Below, in pieces: positions 1 through 7,460 of a stretch of 22,709 bases of DNA. This DNA comes from JBEKHI01 sp050012355 (GTDB lineage Bacteria > Actinomycetota > Actinomycetes > Streptosporangiales > Streptosporangiaceae), in contig JBEKHI010000091.1 of NCBI GenBank assembly GCA_050012355.1, positions 1 through 22,709 of the forward strand, given 5' to 3'. The notes under the pieces were generated by a model. That model did no database searches and was not told where the DNA came from. It saw only the letters and a list, made by a program, of their open reading frames with translations. How positions within the stretch are numbered: the stretch's first letter is position 1; every line of letters begins with the position of its first letter. Made by a program: the position numbers and the translations under genes.

Positions 1-150
1 TGCTTATTTCCCAATTCTACCCTAGGGGAGCCGCGGCATTTATATGACCACACTGCGACAAAGCAGGATGCACCCCATTGCAATTGGCAAATGCTTGCGC
101 GCAAAGCTACTCGAATTGTTCGTTATTAGCGAAACGCCGCAATGATGAAG
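1..150. other. Non-coding AT-richer segment downstream of the exporter operon
   Basis: No credible gene. The stretch is clearly less GC-rich than the rest. It contains a short palindrome TTGCGCGCAA at 95-104, and a 10-bp direct repeat AAGCTACTCG at 104-113 and 148-157, whose second copy covers the stop codon of the permease gene. The short palindrome could take part in transcription termination for the minus-strand operon, but it has little loop and no T-run, so I do not call a terminator. Confidence 0.4.
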
Positions 151-2664
151 CTACTCGGTGGCGATGGCGGCGAGCACGTCGAGCCTGGCGGCGCGGCGAG
201 CGGGCCAGCCGGCCGCCACCAGCCCGAGCAGGGCGGCGAGCACGAGGAAGATCACCAGGTTGGACACCGGGACGACGGTGTCGGTGATGCCCTGCTGGCG
301 AAGCGCGGCGACGAGCGCGAGGCCCATCAAGGTGCCGATGACGATCCCGATGATCGCGCCGAAGACGGCGAGAATCACCGCCTCGGAGCGGACCATCGTC
401 CGCACTTGACGGCGGCGCATGCCGACCGCCCGCAGCAGCCCGATCTCACGGGTGCGCTCGATCACCGACAGCATGAGCGTGTTGATGATCCCGATGAGGG
501 CGATGAGCACCGCTAGGGCCAGCAGGGCGTAGACCAAGCCAAGAAGCTGGTTGACGCTTGATGCCTGCGCCTGCTCGAACTGGGCTCTGGTCTGCACCTG
601 CACGTTGGGATAGGCGGCCAGTGCGTGCTGCACCGCGGCTTCGCTGCCGGTCGTGGTCAGCAGGACCGCGGACGGGGTGTGGCGTGCGTAGTAATGCGCC
701 TGGAAAACGGCATCGCTCACCAGGTAGCTGCCGATGAGGGCGTTGGCCTGGTAGATGCCGCCGATCCGCAGGGTGGCGGGACCGGTCTTGGCGAAGCGGA
801 CCGGAACGGTGTCACCGACGGACAGGTGGTCGTTCGACGCGGTCGTCGAGGCGATTAGCAGTTTCCCGGAGTCGAGGGCGGCCGGGGTACCGGAGGTCAT
901 GCGGAGGATCAGCGTGCTCGACAGGTCCTGCGTGGAGACAGCCGTGAGGGTCTGCAGTAGCCCTCGGACCTCGAACTCACCCTGATAGACGGTCGTTTCG
1001 GCCGTGACGCCCGGGGCGGTCGCCGCCACCTGAGGTACCTGCTGACTGAATCCGCCCTCCGCGCCGGTCGGGGTCAGGATCAGGTCGGCGCTGATCGCCT
1101 GATCGACGCTGGCCGTTGCCGACCGGGACACCGACGCGCCGAACACCGCCATCGCCGCTACTAGGGCGAGCCCGACCATCAGCGCGGCGGCGGTCTGCGC
1201 GGTGCGCCGCGGGCTGCGCATCGAGTTCGCCCGGCCGAGTTTTCCCGGCTCGCCGAGTATGCGGGCGAGCGGGCGGCCGATCGCTCCCGACAGCGGCCGC
1301 GCGAGGGACGGGGCGAGCATGGCGACGCCGACGAAGATGCAGATCGCGCCGATCCCGACCAGTGCGATGGCGGGGGCGCTCAGGCCGAGGACGAGCAGGA
1401 CCGCGCCGACGACGGCCAGGCCGGCGCCCCAGATGAACAGTCGCTTCAGCGAGGCCGCGGCCTCGGCCGGACGATCGCTGAGCGCGGCCACCGGCGCGAT
1501 GCGCACGGCGTTGCGGGCCGGGCCGATCGCAGCGGCGAGCGTCACTCCGGTCCCCACGACGAGTCCGACGACGACCGTGCGCGGCTCGAACGTCAGTGGC
1601 CCGGCGGGCAGGCTGATACCGAAGCCGCTGATCAGTGCCTTCAGCCCAAGCGCGGCGAGCACCCCGAGCCCGATGCCGGCCAGGCTGGAGACGAACCCCA
1701 CGATGACCGCCTCGGCGAGCACCGAGCGGAACACCTGGCGGCGGCTGGCGCCGACCACCCGCAGCAAGGCCAGTTCGCGGGTGCGCTGCCCGACGATGAT
1801 CGAGAACGTGTTGTAGATGGTAAAGGCGCCGACGAACAGGGAGATGAAGGCGAAGATCAGCAGCGCCGTGTTGAAGAATGACAGTGCCTGGTCGATGGCG
1901 TTCGCGTTCTCCGCTATCACCGTCTGGCCGGTGACCACCTCCACGCCGGGCGGGAGGACTCGTTGGATGTCCCGCTGGACGGTGGCATTGTTCGCACCTG
2001 GCGTCGTCACCACGTTGATGGTGTCCAGCACGCCCGGGTCTTGCAGGACGTCCTGGGCGGTCGGCAAGGTGAAGCCGGCCAGGCTCGCGCCGGCCAGGTT
2101 GCTAGCCGATCCGAACTCGGCGATACCGGTGATGGTGAAGGTACGCGACGGACCCACGAACAGGACGCGGACGCGCTGGCCCACGGTGAAGCCGTACTTC
2201 CGGGCCGTCCCTTCATCCATGATGACGTCGTCGCCGGTGGTCGGCGGACCGCCCTGGATGATGCGCAGCACCGAGATCTGCGGATCGTTGTTGTAATTGA
2301 TCCCTAGGGTGGGTGCGCCGCTGGTCTCGATCGCCTTCCCATTGGGACCCACGAACTGGGCGTAGCCTTCCACCGTCCCGTCGGCGGTCTCGACGCCGGG
2401 AACCGCTTGGACCTTCGCCAGCAGGCTTTCCGGGATCGGATCCCGAACCGCGTCCGCCGAATTCGCGCCGAATTGCGCGACGCCGCGGACCTGGAAGTCG
2501 ATCTTGGAGTAGATGTTGCCGAACAGCCCGGAGAATGTGCTGTGCAGCGTGTCGGTGAGGACGAACGTCCCGGAGATGAACGTCACGCCGAGGATGATCG
2601 CCAGCGCGGTGAGCAGCAGCCGGAGCTTATGCGCGAGCAGGCCTTTGATCGTGACGTTCCACAT
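151..2664 (-). CDS. FtsX/MacB-type ABC transporter permease, two FtsX domains
   Basis: An 837-residue membrane protein of the MacB/LolCE (type VII ABC) class, which moves lipophilic compounds or peptides outward, or does mechanical work, rather than importing solutes. The sequence starts MWNVTIKGLLAHKLRLLLTA, a cytoplasmic helix plus first membrane segment (about 12-35), followed by a large extracellular MacB periplasmic-like domain (about 40-250). A three-helix FtsX block follows (about 260-400, with the typical RTRELALLRVVGASRRQV), then two more helices (about 410-455). A second extracellular domain (about 500-690) precedes the last FtsX block (about 700-830, with ERTREIGLLRAVGMRRRQV). The arrangement and length are those of actinobacterial single-chain permeases with internal duplication. 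It begins one base after the stop of the ATPase gene, so the two are co-translated partners. The substrate is unknown. Confidence 0.93.
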   Translation of the reverse strand: MWNVTIKGLLAHKLRLLLTALAIILGVTFISGTFVLTDTLHSTFSGLFGNIYSKIDFQVRGVAQFGANSADAVRDPIPESLLAKVQAVPGVETADGTVEGYAQFVGPNGKAIETSGAPTLGINYNNDPQISVLRIIQGGPPTTGDDVIMDEGTARKYGFTVGQRVRVLFVGPSRTFTITGIAEFGSASNLAGASLAGFTLPTAQDVLQDPGVLDTINVVTTPGANNATVQRDIQRVLPPGVEVVTGQTVIAENANAIDQALSFFNTALLIFAFISLFVGAFTIYNTFSIIVGQRTRELALLRVVGASRRQVFRSVLAEAVIVGFVSSLAGIGLGVLAALGLKALISGFGISLPAGPLTFEPRTVVVGLVVGTGVTLAAAIGPARNAVRIAPVAALSDRPAEAAASLKRLFIWGAGLAVVGAVLLVLGLSAPAIALVGIGAICIFVGVAMLAPSLARPLSGAIGRPLARILGEPGKLGRANSMRSPRRTAQTAAALMVGLALVAAMAVFGASVSRSATASVDQAISADLILTPTGAEGGFSQQVPQVAATAPGVTAETTVYQGEFEVRGLLQTLTAVSTQDLSSTLILRMTSGTPAALDSGKLLIASTTASNDHLSVGDTVPVRFAKTGPATLRIGGIYQANALIGSYLVSDAVFQAHYYARHTPSAVLLTTTGSEAAVQHALAAYPNVQVQTRAQFEQAQASSVNQLLGLVYALLALAVLIALIGIINTLMLSVIERTREIGLLRAVGMRRRQVRTMVRSEAVILAVFGAIIGIVIGTLMGLALVAALRQQGITDTVVPVSNLVIFLVLAALLGLVAAGWPARRAARLDVLAAIATE

Positions 2665-2665
2665 G

Positions 2666-3406
2666 TCAGGCCCCGAGGGTTCGCATGCGTTCCAGCACCG
2701 AATCAGCGGTGGGATCTTCGAGTTCGCCGACCACCGCGCCGTCGGCCAGGAAGACGACCCGGTCCGCGTAGGCGGCGCCGCGCGGATCGTGGGTCACCAT
2801 GACGATCGACTGCCCGAAGTCGGTGACCGATTTCTTGAGGAAGCCGAGCAGCTCAGCGGAGGCGTTCGAGTCCAGGTTGCCGGTGGGCTCGTCGGCGAAG
2901 ATGAGGTCCGGCCTGGTGATGAGCGCCCGCGCGCAGGCGACCCGCTGCTGCTGGCCGCCGGACAACTGGCCAGGGCGGTGCGTCAGCCGGTCTTCCAGGT
3001 TGAGCTGTCGCACCAACTGGTCGAACCACTCCTGGTCGACCTTTTTGTGGGCCAGGTCCACCGGCAGCGTGATGTTCTCGGCGGCGGTCAGCGTCGGCAC
3101 CAGGTTGAACGACTGGAAGACGAAGCCGATCCGGTCACGGCGCAGCTTGGTGAGCCCGCTGTCGTCAAGCTTGCCGATGTCCTGCCCGCCGACGAACACC
3201 TGGCCCGACGTCGGGCGGTCCAGGCCCGCCAGGCAGTGCATGAGCGTCGACTTGCCCGAGCCCGACGGACCCATGACGGCCGTGAAGCGGCCGCGCTCGA
3301 AGGTCACGTTGACGCCGGTCAGGGCGTGCACCGCCGCCTGGCCGACCCCGTAGGTCTTGCCCAGTTCGATAGCGTGCGCGGCGGACGCACCATTTGGCGT
3401 TGTCAT
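2666..3406 (-). CDS. MacB/LolD-type ABC transporter ATP-binding protein (internal start)
   Basis: ATPase partner of the downstream FtsX-type permease. Starting at the ATG at 3406 it gives 246 residues, the normal length for this family. Visible motifs are Walker A GPSGSGKS (46-53), Q-loop in FVFQSF (about 96-101), signature LSGGQ (148-152), Walker B LIFADEPT (168-175) and H-loop His206 in MVTHD. The start is supported by an AGGGGA Shine-Dalgarno element five bases upstream and by homology beginning right after it. The unusual point is that no in-frame stop separates it from the preceding methyltransferase, so a fused product can also be translated (separate entry). Its stop lies one base from the permease start, which indicates translational coupling. 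Confidence 0.9.
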   Translation of the reverse strand: MTTPNGASAAHAIELGKTYGVGQAAVHALTGVNVTFERGRFTAVMGPSGSGKSTLMHCLAGLDRPTSGQVFVGGQDIGKLDDSGLTKLRRDRIGFVFQSFNLVPTLTAAENITLPVDLAHKKVDQEWFDQLVRQLNLEDRLTHRPGQLSGGQQQRVACARALITRPDLIFADEPTGNLDSNASAELLGFLKKSVTDFGQSIVMVTHDPRGAAYADRVVFLADGAVVGELEDPTADSVLERMRTLGA

Positions 3407-4057
3407 GATTCCCCTGCCACCGATCCTACGGCCACGTAAGCCGGATCGTACGGGACACAACCGAGCGAAGTAGGCGAACGGCGGGCCGAGCGTCGCGGTG
3501 AGCTCCAGCTCCGCGGCGTTGGCCTGCCGCAGCAGGCTGACCAGCGAGACGAAATGCCGGTCGAAGAACTCCCCCACGACAAGCCGGCCCCCTGATTTGA
3601 GCACCCGGCGAGCCTCGCGGAGCACCGCGAGCGGGTCCGGGATCTCGCCGAGCGCGGTGACCAGGTAGACGGCGTCAAAGGCACCATCCCCGAACGGCAG
3701 TTCGCGGGCGTCGGCTTGCGTAGGGTGGATCACCCCGTCGAGACGGCTGGCCGCGGCCCGGCGCATCACGTGGTCAAGCATGGCCTGCTGGATATCCACG
3801 ATGTCGAGCCGCCCGGAGTCGCCGAGCCGCGTCGCGACGGGCAGCGTCTGGAGCCCGGTGCCAGGGCCGATCTCTAGCACCCGCTCCCCTGCCCGGACGG
3901 CGAGCAGCGCGTCCAGCCTGCGATTGGTGAGAAACGGCAACGGCAGGTCGAGCAGCGCGCGCTGCGCGTAGGGGTACGGGGCCGAATCGGTGAACCACCA
4001 AGCGGCCAGGCCAGCGGCGGCACCCGCCCCGGCTCCGGCGATGAGTTTCCGGTTCAT
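2666..4057 (-). CDS. Class I SAM methyltransferase reading in frame into the ABC ATPase (463 codons)
   Basis: The open frame starts with a short hydrophobic stretch (about 5-22), followed by a class I SAM-dependent methyltransferase. This has motif I VLEIGPGTG (60-68), an acidic residue at Asp87 for ribose contact, a DARELPFGDGAFDAV segment (116-130) and RRVLKSGGRLVVGEF (150-164). Methyltransferase homology fades at about residue 200 (PPFAYFARL). About 17 basic residues then join it to Met218, which is the well-supported start of the ABC ATPase. Either the methyltransferase lost its stop codon, so that most ATPase comes from internal initiation, or a true two-domain protein is made. The gene start overlaps the upstream membrane-protein stop by ATGA. 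The nature of the methyl acceptor is unknown; the N-terminal helix suggests a membrane-associated substrate such as a lipid. Confidence 0.7.
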   Translation of the reverse strand: MNRKLIAGAGAGAAAGLAAWWFTDSAPYPYAQRALLDLPLPFLTNRRLDALLAVRAGERVLEIGPGTGLQTLPVATRLGDSGRLDIVDIQQAMLDHVMRRAAASRLDGVIHPTQADARELPFGDGAFDAVYLVTALGEIPDPLAVLREARRVLKSGGRLVVGEFFDRHFVSLVSLLRQANAAELELTATLGPPFAYFARLCPVRSGLRGRRIGGRGIMTTPNGASAAHAIELGKTYGVGQAAVHALTGVNVTFERGRFTAVMGPSGSGKSTLMHCLAGLDRPTSGQVFVGGQDIGKLDDSGLTKLRRDRIGFVFQSFNLVPTLTAAENITLPVDLAHKKVDQEWFDQLVRQLNLEDRLTHRPGQLSGGQQQRVACARALITRPDLIFADEPTGNLDSNASAELLGFLKKSVTDFGQSIVMVTHDPRGAAYADRVVFLADGAVVGELEDPTADSVLERMRTLGA

Positions 4058-4458
4058 CGGTTACACCACACAAGCCAGCCGACGACGAGGCAGGCGGCGG
4101 CCTCGGCCACCTCGATGACCACATCGATCAGCGCGAACGCGTAGGACTGTCCGGCCGCCGAGGTGCAGACATCGAACCAGGCGTCGAGCACGAGCATGGT
4201 CGCCGTGGAGGCCGCGCAGAACGCGGCGCGCCGGTCTCGCCGCAGCGCCAGCCAGCCCGTCGCGGCGAGACCGGCCGCCTCGGCGGCATCCAGGCCAGCC
4301 CACACGACCGGCCAGTGCCGGGCGCTGGCGCTCGGCGGCAGGCTGACGGCCAGGTAACCGATCCAGGGCAGCAGCACGACCGCCGACACGATGACCACCG
4401 TCGCGATCCAGCGGCGGGCCCGGCCGGTCGCGGGGTGCCGACCCGAGGTGAGCAACAT
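4054..4458 (-). CDS. Small four-helix membrane protein, first gene of the exporter operon
   Basis: A 134-residue hydrophobic protein with four probable membrane segments (about 16-38, 49-68, 79-98 and 108-130). It has a conserved-looking GLDAAEAAGL segment in helix 2 and DAWFDV after helix 3. I recognise it only as an actinobacterial membrane protein of unknown function; such proteins often sit beside ArsR-type regulators. The ATG at 4458 has a strong GGAAGGAG ribosome-binding site five bases upstream. Its stop overlaps the methyltransferase start (ATGA, 4054-4057), so it is co-translated. It is transcribed away from the ArsR gene through the shared control region. Catalytic residues are not evident. 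Confidence 0.85.
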   Translation of the reverse strand: MLLTSGRHPATGRARRWIATVVIVSAVVLLPWIGYLAVSLPPSASARHWPVVWAGLDAAEAAGLAATGWLALRRDRRAAFCAASTATMLVLDAWFDVCTSAAGQSYAFALIDVVIEVAEAAACLVVGWLVWCNR

Positions 4459-4491
4459 GGTCGCTCCTTCCGTTATGGGGGTTCGTGCGCC

Positions 4492-4553
4492 ACGCTACGA
4501 CATTGCAGAGACTCTTTGCAAATAGATTCTGCAAATAGTCTCTGCGGTATGCT
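4492..4553. promoter_or_regulatory. Divergent promoter region with repeated operator elements
   Basis: A short AT-rich island between the divergent membrane-protein and ArsR genes. GCAGAGACT (4505-4513) and AGTCTCTGC (4537-4545) form a perfect 9-bp inverted repeat. GCAAATAG occurs twice as a direct repeat (4518-4525 and 4531-4538). Leftward promoter: -35 TTGCAA (4521-4516), an 18-base spacer, and -10 TAGCGT (4497-4492). Rightward promoter: -10 TATGCT (4548-4553) lies seven bases before the ATG at 4560, which implies a leaderless transcript. The repeats cover both promoters, so autoregulation plus control of the exporter operon by the ArsR-type protein is the natural inference. Confidence 0.65.
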
Positions 4554-4559
4554 GTCGCC

Positions 4560-5156
4560 ATGGCCACGCCACGGCAGCGCCCGGGACCGAACCCGCCGAC
4601 CAGCGCTGAGCGCACGGCGCTCTACCAGACGCTGACCAATCCCGTCCGGCGGCGCATCCTCGCGCACATCGGTGAGCATGGTGAAGCGAACTCGACGAGC
4701 GTCGCGAAGGCGATCGGCGAGTCCACCGGGACGACCAGCTATCACCTGCGCAAGCTCGCTGAGCAGCACCTGATCGAGGAGATTCCCGAGCGCTCGGCCG
4801 GCCGCGAGCGCTGGTGGCGCGTCGAGCCCATGGAACACCGTCCGGCGGCGCCCGCGGACCGGACGGCCGGGGAACAGGCGGCGCTGAACCTCTTCCGAGC
4901 CGGGCAGCTCAGCGCCGACATCGAGCTCGCGATCGCGGCGGAGACGGGGTTCGATGGCCCGGATGGGTGGGTGCAGGGCTCCCGCTGGGGCGGGTACATG
5001 ACCAAGGACGAGTTGCTGGCGTTCTTCGACGAGTACATGGAACTGCTGCGGAAGTACGGGCACACGCGCGACGCCCGCGACGGCGTACCGGAAGACGCCC
5101 GGCCGATGGCGCTGCGCTTCTTCGCCCTGCCAGACAATGGATCCCATGGAACGTGA
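4560..5156 (+). CDS. ArsR-type winged-helix transcriptional regulator
   Basis: A 198-residue DNA-binding protein. The first 90 residues form an ArsR/MarR-like winged helix: LYQTLTNPVRRRILAHI (helices 1-2), then TSVAKAIGESTGTTSYHLRK, the helix-turn-helix with its recognition helix, and a beta-wing around ERSAGRERWWR. The C-terminal 100 residues match the extension of the large actinobacterial 'helix-turn-helix domain-containing' group and have no ArsR-type metal-binding cysteine cluster, so a small organic ligand or no ligand is more likely than metal sensing. The ATG sits seven bases after a TATGCT -10 box without a Shine-Dalgarno sequence, which is consistent with leaderless translation. It probably represses itself and the divergent methyltransferase/exporter operon. 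The RidA gene overlaps its end. Confidence 0.88.
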   Translation: MATPRQRPGPNPPTSAERTALYQTLTNPVRRRILAHIGEHGEANSTSVAKAIGESTGTTSYHLRKLAEQHLIEEIPERSAGRERWWRVEPMEHRPAAPADRTAGEQAALNLFRAGQLSADIELAIAAETGFDGPDGWVQGSRWGGYMTKDELLAFFDEYMELLRKYGHTRDARDGVPEDARPMALRFFALPDNGSHGT

Positions 5157-5541
5157 GCTGATCAGCGGGCATTCGCCGTACGAGCCGGTCTTTGGTTTCT
5201 CCCGCGCGGTCCGTGCTGGTGACCGCGTGCTCGTCGCCGGGACCGCACCGGTGCCGGCCGATGGCTCGGCGCCGCCGGCGGGCGCCTACGACCAGGCGAA
5301 GCTGTGCCTTGACCTGATCGGCGAGGCGCTGACGAAGGCCGGCGCGCGCTACGAGGACGTGGTACGGACCCGGATGTACCTGACCGACGCCGCGCACTGG
5401 CAGCCGGTCGCCCGCGCGCACGGTGAGGTGTTCGGCGCGATCAGGCCCGCCGCGACAGCGGTGATCGTGGCCGGCCTGCTTGACCCGGCCTGGGTCGTCG
5501 AGATCGAGGCCGAGGCGGTCCTCACGACTCCAGGTACCTGA
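5146..5541 (+). CDS. RidA (YjgF/YER057c/UK114) family protein
   Basis: About 131 residues. Family signatures are GDRVLVAGTAPVP near the N-terminus, the AYDQAKLCLDLIGEALTKAGA helix, DVVRTRMYLTDAAHW, and the C-terminal RPAATAVIVAGLLDPAWVVE. The arginine of that last block is the position that in RidA contacts the carboxylate of the imine/enamine substrate. RidA proteins hydrolyse reactive 2-aminoacrylate-type intermediates, but many RidA subgroups have other or unknown roles, and this one cannot be placed further. The ATG at 5146 is chosen because homology begins at MERELIS; an ATG at 5137 would add three residues. The start overlaps the end of the ArsR gene, so both are co-transcribed. Its last 20 bases overlap the convergent kinase gene. 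Confidence 0.88.
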   Translation: MERELISGHSPYEPVFGFSRAVRAGDRVLVAGTAPVPADGSAPPAGAYDQAKLCLDLIGEALTKAGARYEDVVRTRMYLTDAAHWQPVARAHGEVFGAIRPAATAVIVAGLLDPAWVVEIEAEAVLTTPGT

Positions 5542-6973
5542 TCGCTGCGAGGACCCGCCGGTTGTCGTTATCCGACGGAGAGAGACCGAGCTTGTCGAAG
5601 ATGCTCGCCGCGTGTTTCTCCACGACCTTCTGGGTGATGAACAGCTCGGCGGCGGCGTGCGGCTCGATGTACTGAGAGAAGACGAGCACCGCCGTTCCGG
5701 GATGGTCACGCCGGACCGAGACAGCGGCGCGCAGCCCCTCGTCGGTATGGGAAGGGGGCATTCGCACGTCGATGACCGCGACATCCGGCCCGTGTTCGGC
5801 GACGGCGGCGATCAGGGCTTCCGCGTCGCCGACGGCGACGGCGACCTCGTGCCCGCGGCGGGTGAGGATCTCGGCGAGCCCGTTGCGCATGATGTCGACC
5901 GTCCGTACCCGTTCACGCAGCCCGGCCAGCCCGCCGCCGGCTGCCACACGCGCGCCGCCGGTCCCGTCGTCTCTCACGGTTAGCAGTATTCCCTCCGCGC
6001 GGCCTCGTACGACGATCTCCACCTGGCTCGCGCCGCTGTGCTTGGCGGCGTTGGTGACCAGTTCGGCGGCGCTGAAGTAGACGATCGCCTCGATCGCCTG
6101 CGACGGCCGCCCGGCCATGACCAGGTCGAGCCGCGCCGGTATCGGGCTGCTGTCCGTCACACTTCGCAATGCCGTATCAAGACCTTTGTCCAAAACGACG
6201 GGGTGTATCCCCCGTGCGAGGTCCCGTAGCTCAGCCAGGGTGCGTTTGGCGTTCTGGTGAGCCTCGCCGACCATGGCTCGCGCGCCACGGGGATCCTGCT
6301 CCATCGTTTCCTTGATCTCGCCCAGGGTCATCGCCAGCGCGGTGAGCCGGACCTGCGCGCCGTCGTGCAGGTCGCGTTCGATGCGGCGCAGCCGCGCGGC
6401 GGATTCGTCGACCGCTTGCGCCCGTTTGGCTTCCAGGTCACGGGCCCGTTCGGTGGCGGCGAGCTTGTCCTCAAGCGACCGGTAATAGGCGCGGCGGTAC
6501 CGCGCCGAATCACCGAGCACCCAGGTGGCCACGAACGTGGCGCCGAGTGCTGCGACGGCGAGCAGTAGCGGGGCGAAGTGGTGCGCTGGAGTCCAGCCCG
6601 CGATCGCGATAGCCGATCCCGCCAGGCACAGGGCCAGCCCGGATAGCGACTCGCGCCGGGGCCGGGAGGCCGCGAGCGTGTACAGCAGTATCGGGATCGC
6701 CAAGTCCGTGACGGTGGGTTCGAGTGCGCGTACCGGTGCCTGCTGGAAACCGTAGACGGCCTGCGCCAGGCCGATGACCGCGCCCGCGGCGAACGCGGCC
6801 AGCGTGTTTGTGCGCCGCAGCGCCACGGCCAGGGCGAGCATCGCGTTGACCGCGAACTCCCCGGCCAGAGCCAGCCCGCTGGCCCCGGCGAGCTGCCCGG
6901 CGCTGCATGCCAGGAGCAGCAGGCCAAGCAGCCCGTCGACCACCCTCGGGTGTGCCCGGGTCCACGCGTACAC
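5522..6973 (-). CDS. Chimeric histidine kinase fused to remnants of a NarL-type response regulator
   Basis: A 483-residue frame made of three joined pieces. Residues 1-360 are a NarL/DesK-class sensor kinase: about five membrane helices (12-155), a coiled linker, phospho-acceptor His203 in RRIERDLHDGAQ, N-box Asn308, DDGTGG (335-340) and GGGLAGLRERV (346-356). The kinase then stops before its last strand. Residues 361-444 are the middle of a receiver domain, with phospho-acceptor-like Asp402 in VIDVRMPP and Ser433; the N-terminal acidic pocket and the conserved lysine are missing. Residues 445-483 are only the end of a LuxR helix-turn-helix (ITQKVVEKH, KLGLSPSDNDNRRVL). Joints lie near 5893 and 5641. 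The likely ancestor is an ordinary kinase-regulator gene pair that lost two internal stretches while keeping frame. Start GTG 6973. Signalling function is doubtful. Confidence 0.8.
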   Translation of the reverse strand: MYAWTRAHPRVVDGLLGLLLLACSAGQLAGASGLALAGEFAVNAMLALAVALRRTNTLAAFAAGAVIGLAQAVYGFQQAPVRALEPTVTDLAIPILLYTLAASRPRRESLSGLALCLAGSAIAIAGWTPAHHFAPLLLAVAALGATFVATWVLGDSARYRRAYYRSLEDKLAATERARDLEAKRAQAVDESAARLRRIERDLHDGAQVRLTALAMTLGEIKETMEQDPRGARAMVGEAHQNAKRTLAELRDLARGIHPVVLDKGLDTALRSVTDSSPIPARLDLVMAGRPSQAIEAIVYFSAAELVTNAAKHSGASQVEIVVRGRAEGILLTVRDDGTGGARVAAGGGLAGLRERVRTVDIMRNGLAEILTRRGHEVAVAVGDAEALIAAVAEHGPDVAVIDVRMPPSHTDEGLRAAVSVRRDHPGTAVLVFSQYIEPHAAAELFITQKVVEKHAASIFDKLGLSPSDNDNRRVLAAIRYLES

Positions 6974-6977
6974 GGGC

Positions 6978-7301
6978 TCAGGATAGATAGCCGGTCCCCT
7001 CGATCAACAGGAGCTGCGCCTGGAACGGGTCGGCGTCCAGCTTCGCGATCGAGAGCCGGAACGAGCCGCGGCTCAGCTTCAGCTCAAGCTCGCTGCTGCG
7101 GCTGGGGTCCACCGCGCCGTCCGGGAGCACGGTCACGGCGGGACCGTAATCCCCCACCCCGCCGGTGAGGATCGTGGTGGATTTGCCGGCGCCGTTTGGC
7201 CCGAGGAAGCTGGTCACCTGGCCCGGGCGGATGGTGAAACTGAGGCCGGACACCACGGCGGCGCCGTTGTATCTCTTCGTCAGTCCATGTGCTTCGATCA
7301 T
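6978..7301 (-). pseudogene. ABC transporter ATPase stub joined to an unrelated tail
   Basis: Residues 1-43 are the N-terminus of a drug- or ABC-2-type ATPase (MIEAHGLTKRYNG, then GPNGAGKSTT as an intact Walker A). Immediately after Walker A, at about 7172, the sequence changes to 64 residues (ILTGGVGDYGPAVTVLPDG through to GTGYLS) that belong to no ABC ATPase. There is no signature motif, Walker B or H-loop, so it cannot be a working ATPase. The tail looks like a beta-rich fragment of a secreted protein, but I do not recognise it firmly. A TAGCGT -10-like box (7314-7309) lies seven bases before the ATG. The kinase chimera starts four bases after its stop, suggesting an ancestral transporter plus two-component operon. 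Confidence 0.75.
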
Positions 7302-7400
7302 GCTCGAGACGCTACGGATCGCGAGCGCGAGGCGGCAGCGGGCTGTCGCCCATTTCCGGTCTGGGGGTTAACACTCCCGTTTGCTCTCCCAGCTGGGCGT

Positions 7401-7460
7401 GCGCATCATGGTGGAAACGTGCCGTCGGCCGGCGACGGTACGTTTCCACCATCATCGCGC
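7401..7460. repeat. Long hairpin overlapping the 3' end of the DUF4126 gene
   Basis: The arms 7408-7426 and 7434-7452 are complementary over 19 bases with one G-T wobble and a 7-base loop; the core of the left arm is GTGGAAACGTGCCGTC. Beyond the core, GCGC blocks on both sides extend the symmetry imperfectly to about 7401 and 7460. It includes the stop codon and encodes the last 14 or so residues of the DUF4126 protein. There is no T-run, but it could end transcription in a GC-rich actinobacterium. A small inserted palindromic element is the alternative. No second copy was seen in the window. Confidence 0.7.

Noticed and set aside
104..157. Direct repeat AAGCTACTCG as an attachment-site duplication
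   Set aside because: Only 10 bp, 34 bases between copies, no integrase and no inserted element between them; chance is adequate.
2513..3439. 308-codon plus-strand ORF opposite the ABC ATPase
   Set aside because: Antisense to the ATPase with full motifs; no recognisable domain and shadow-type composition.
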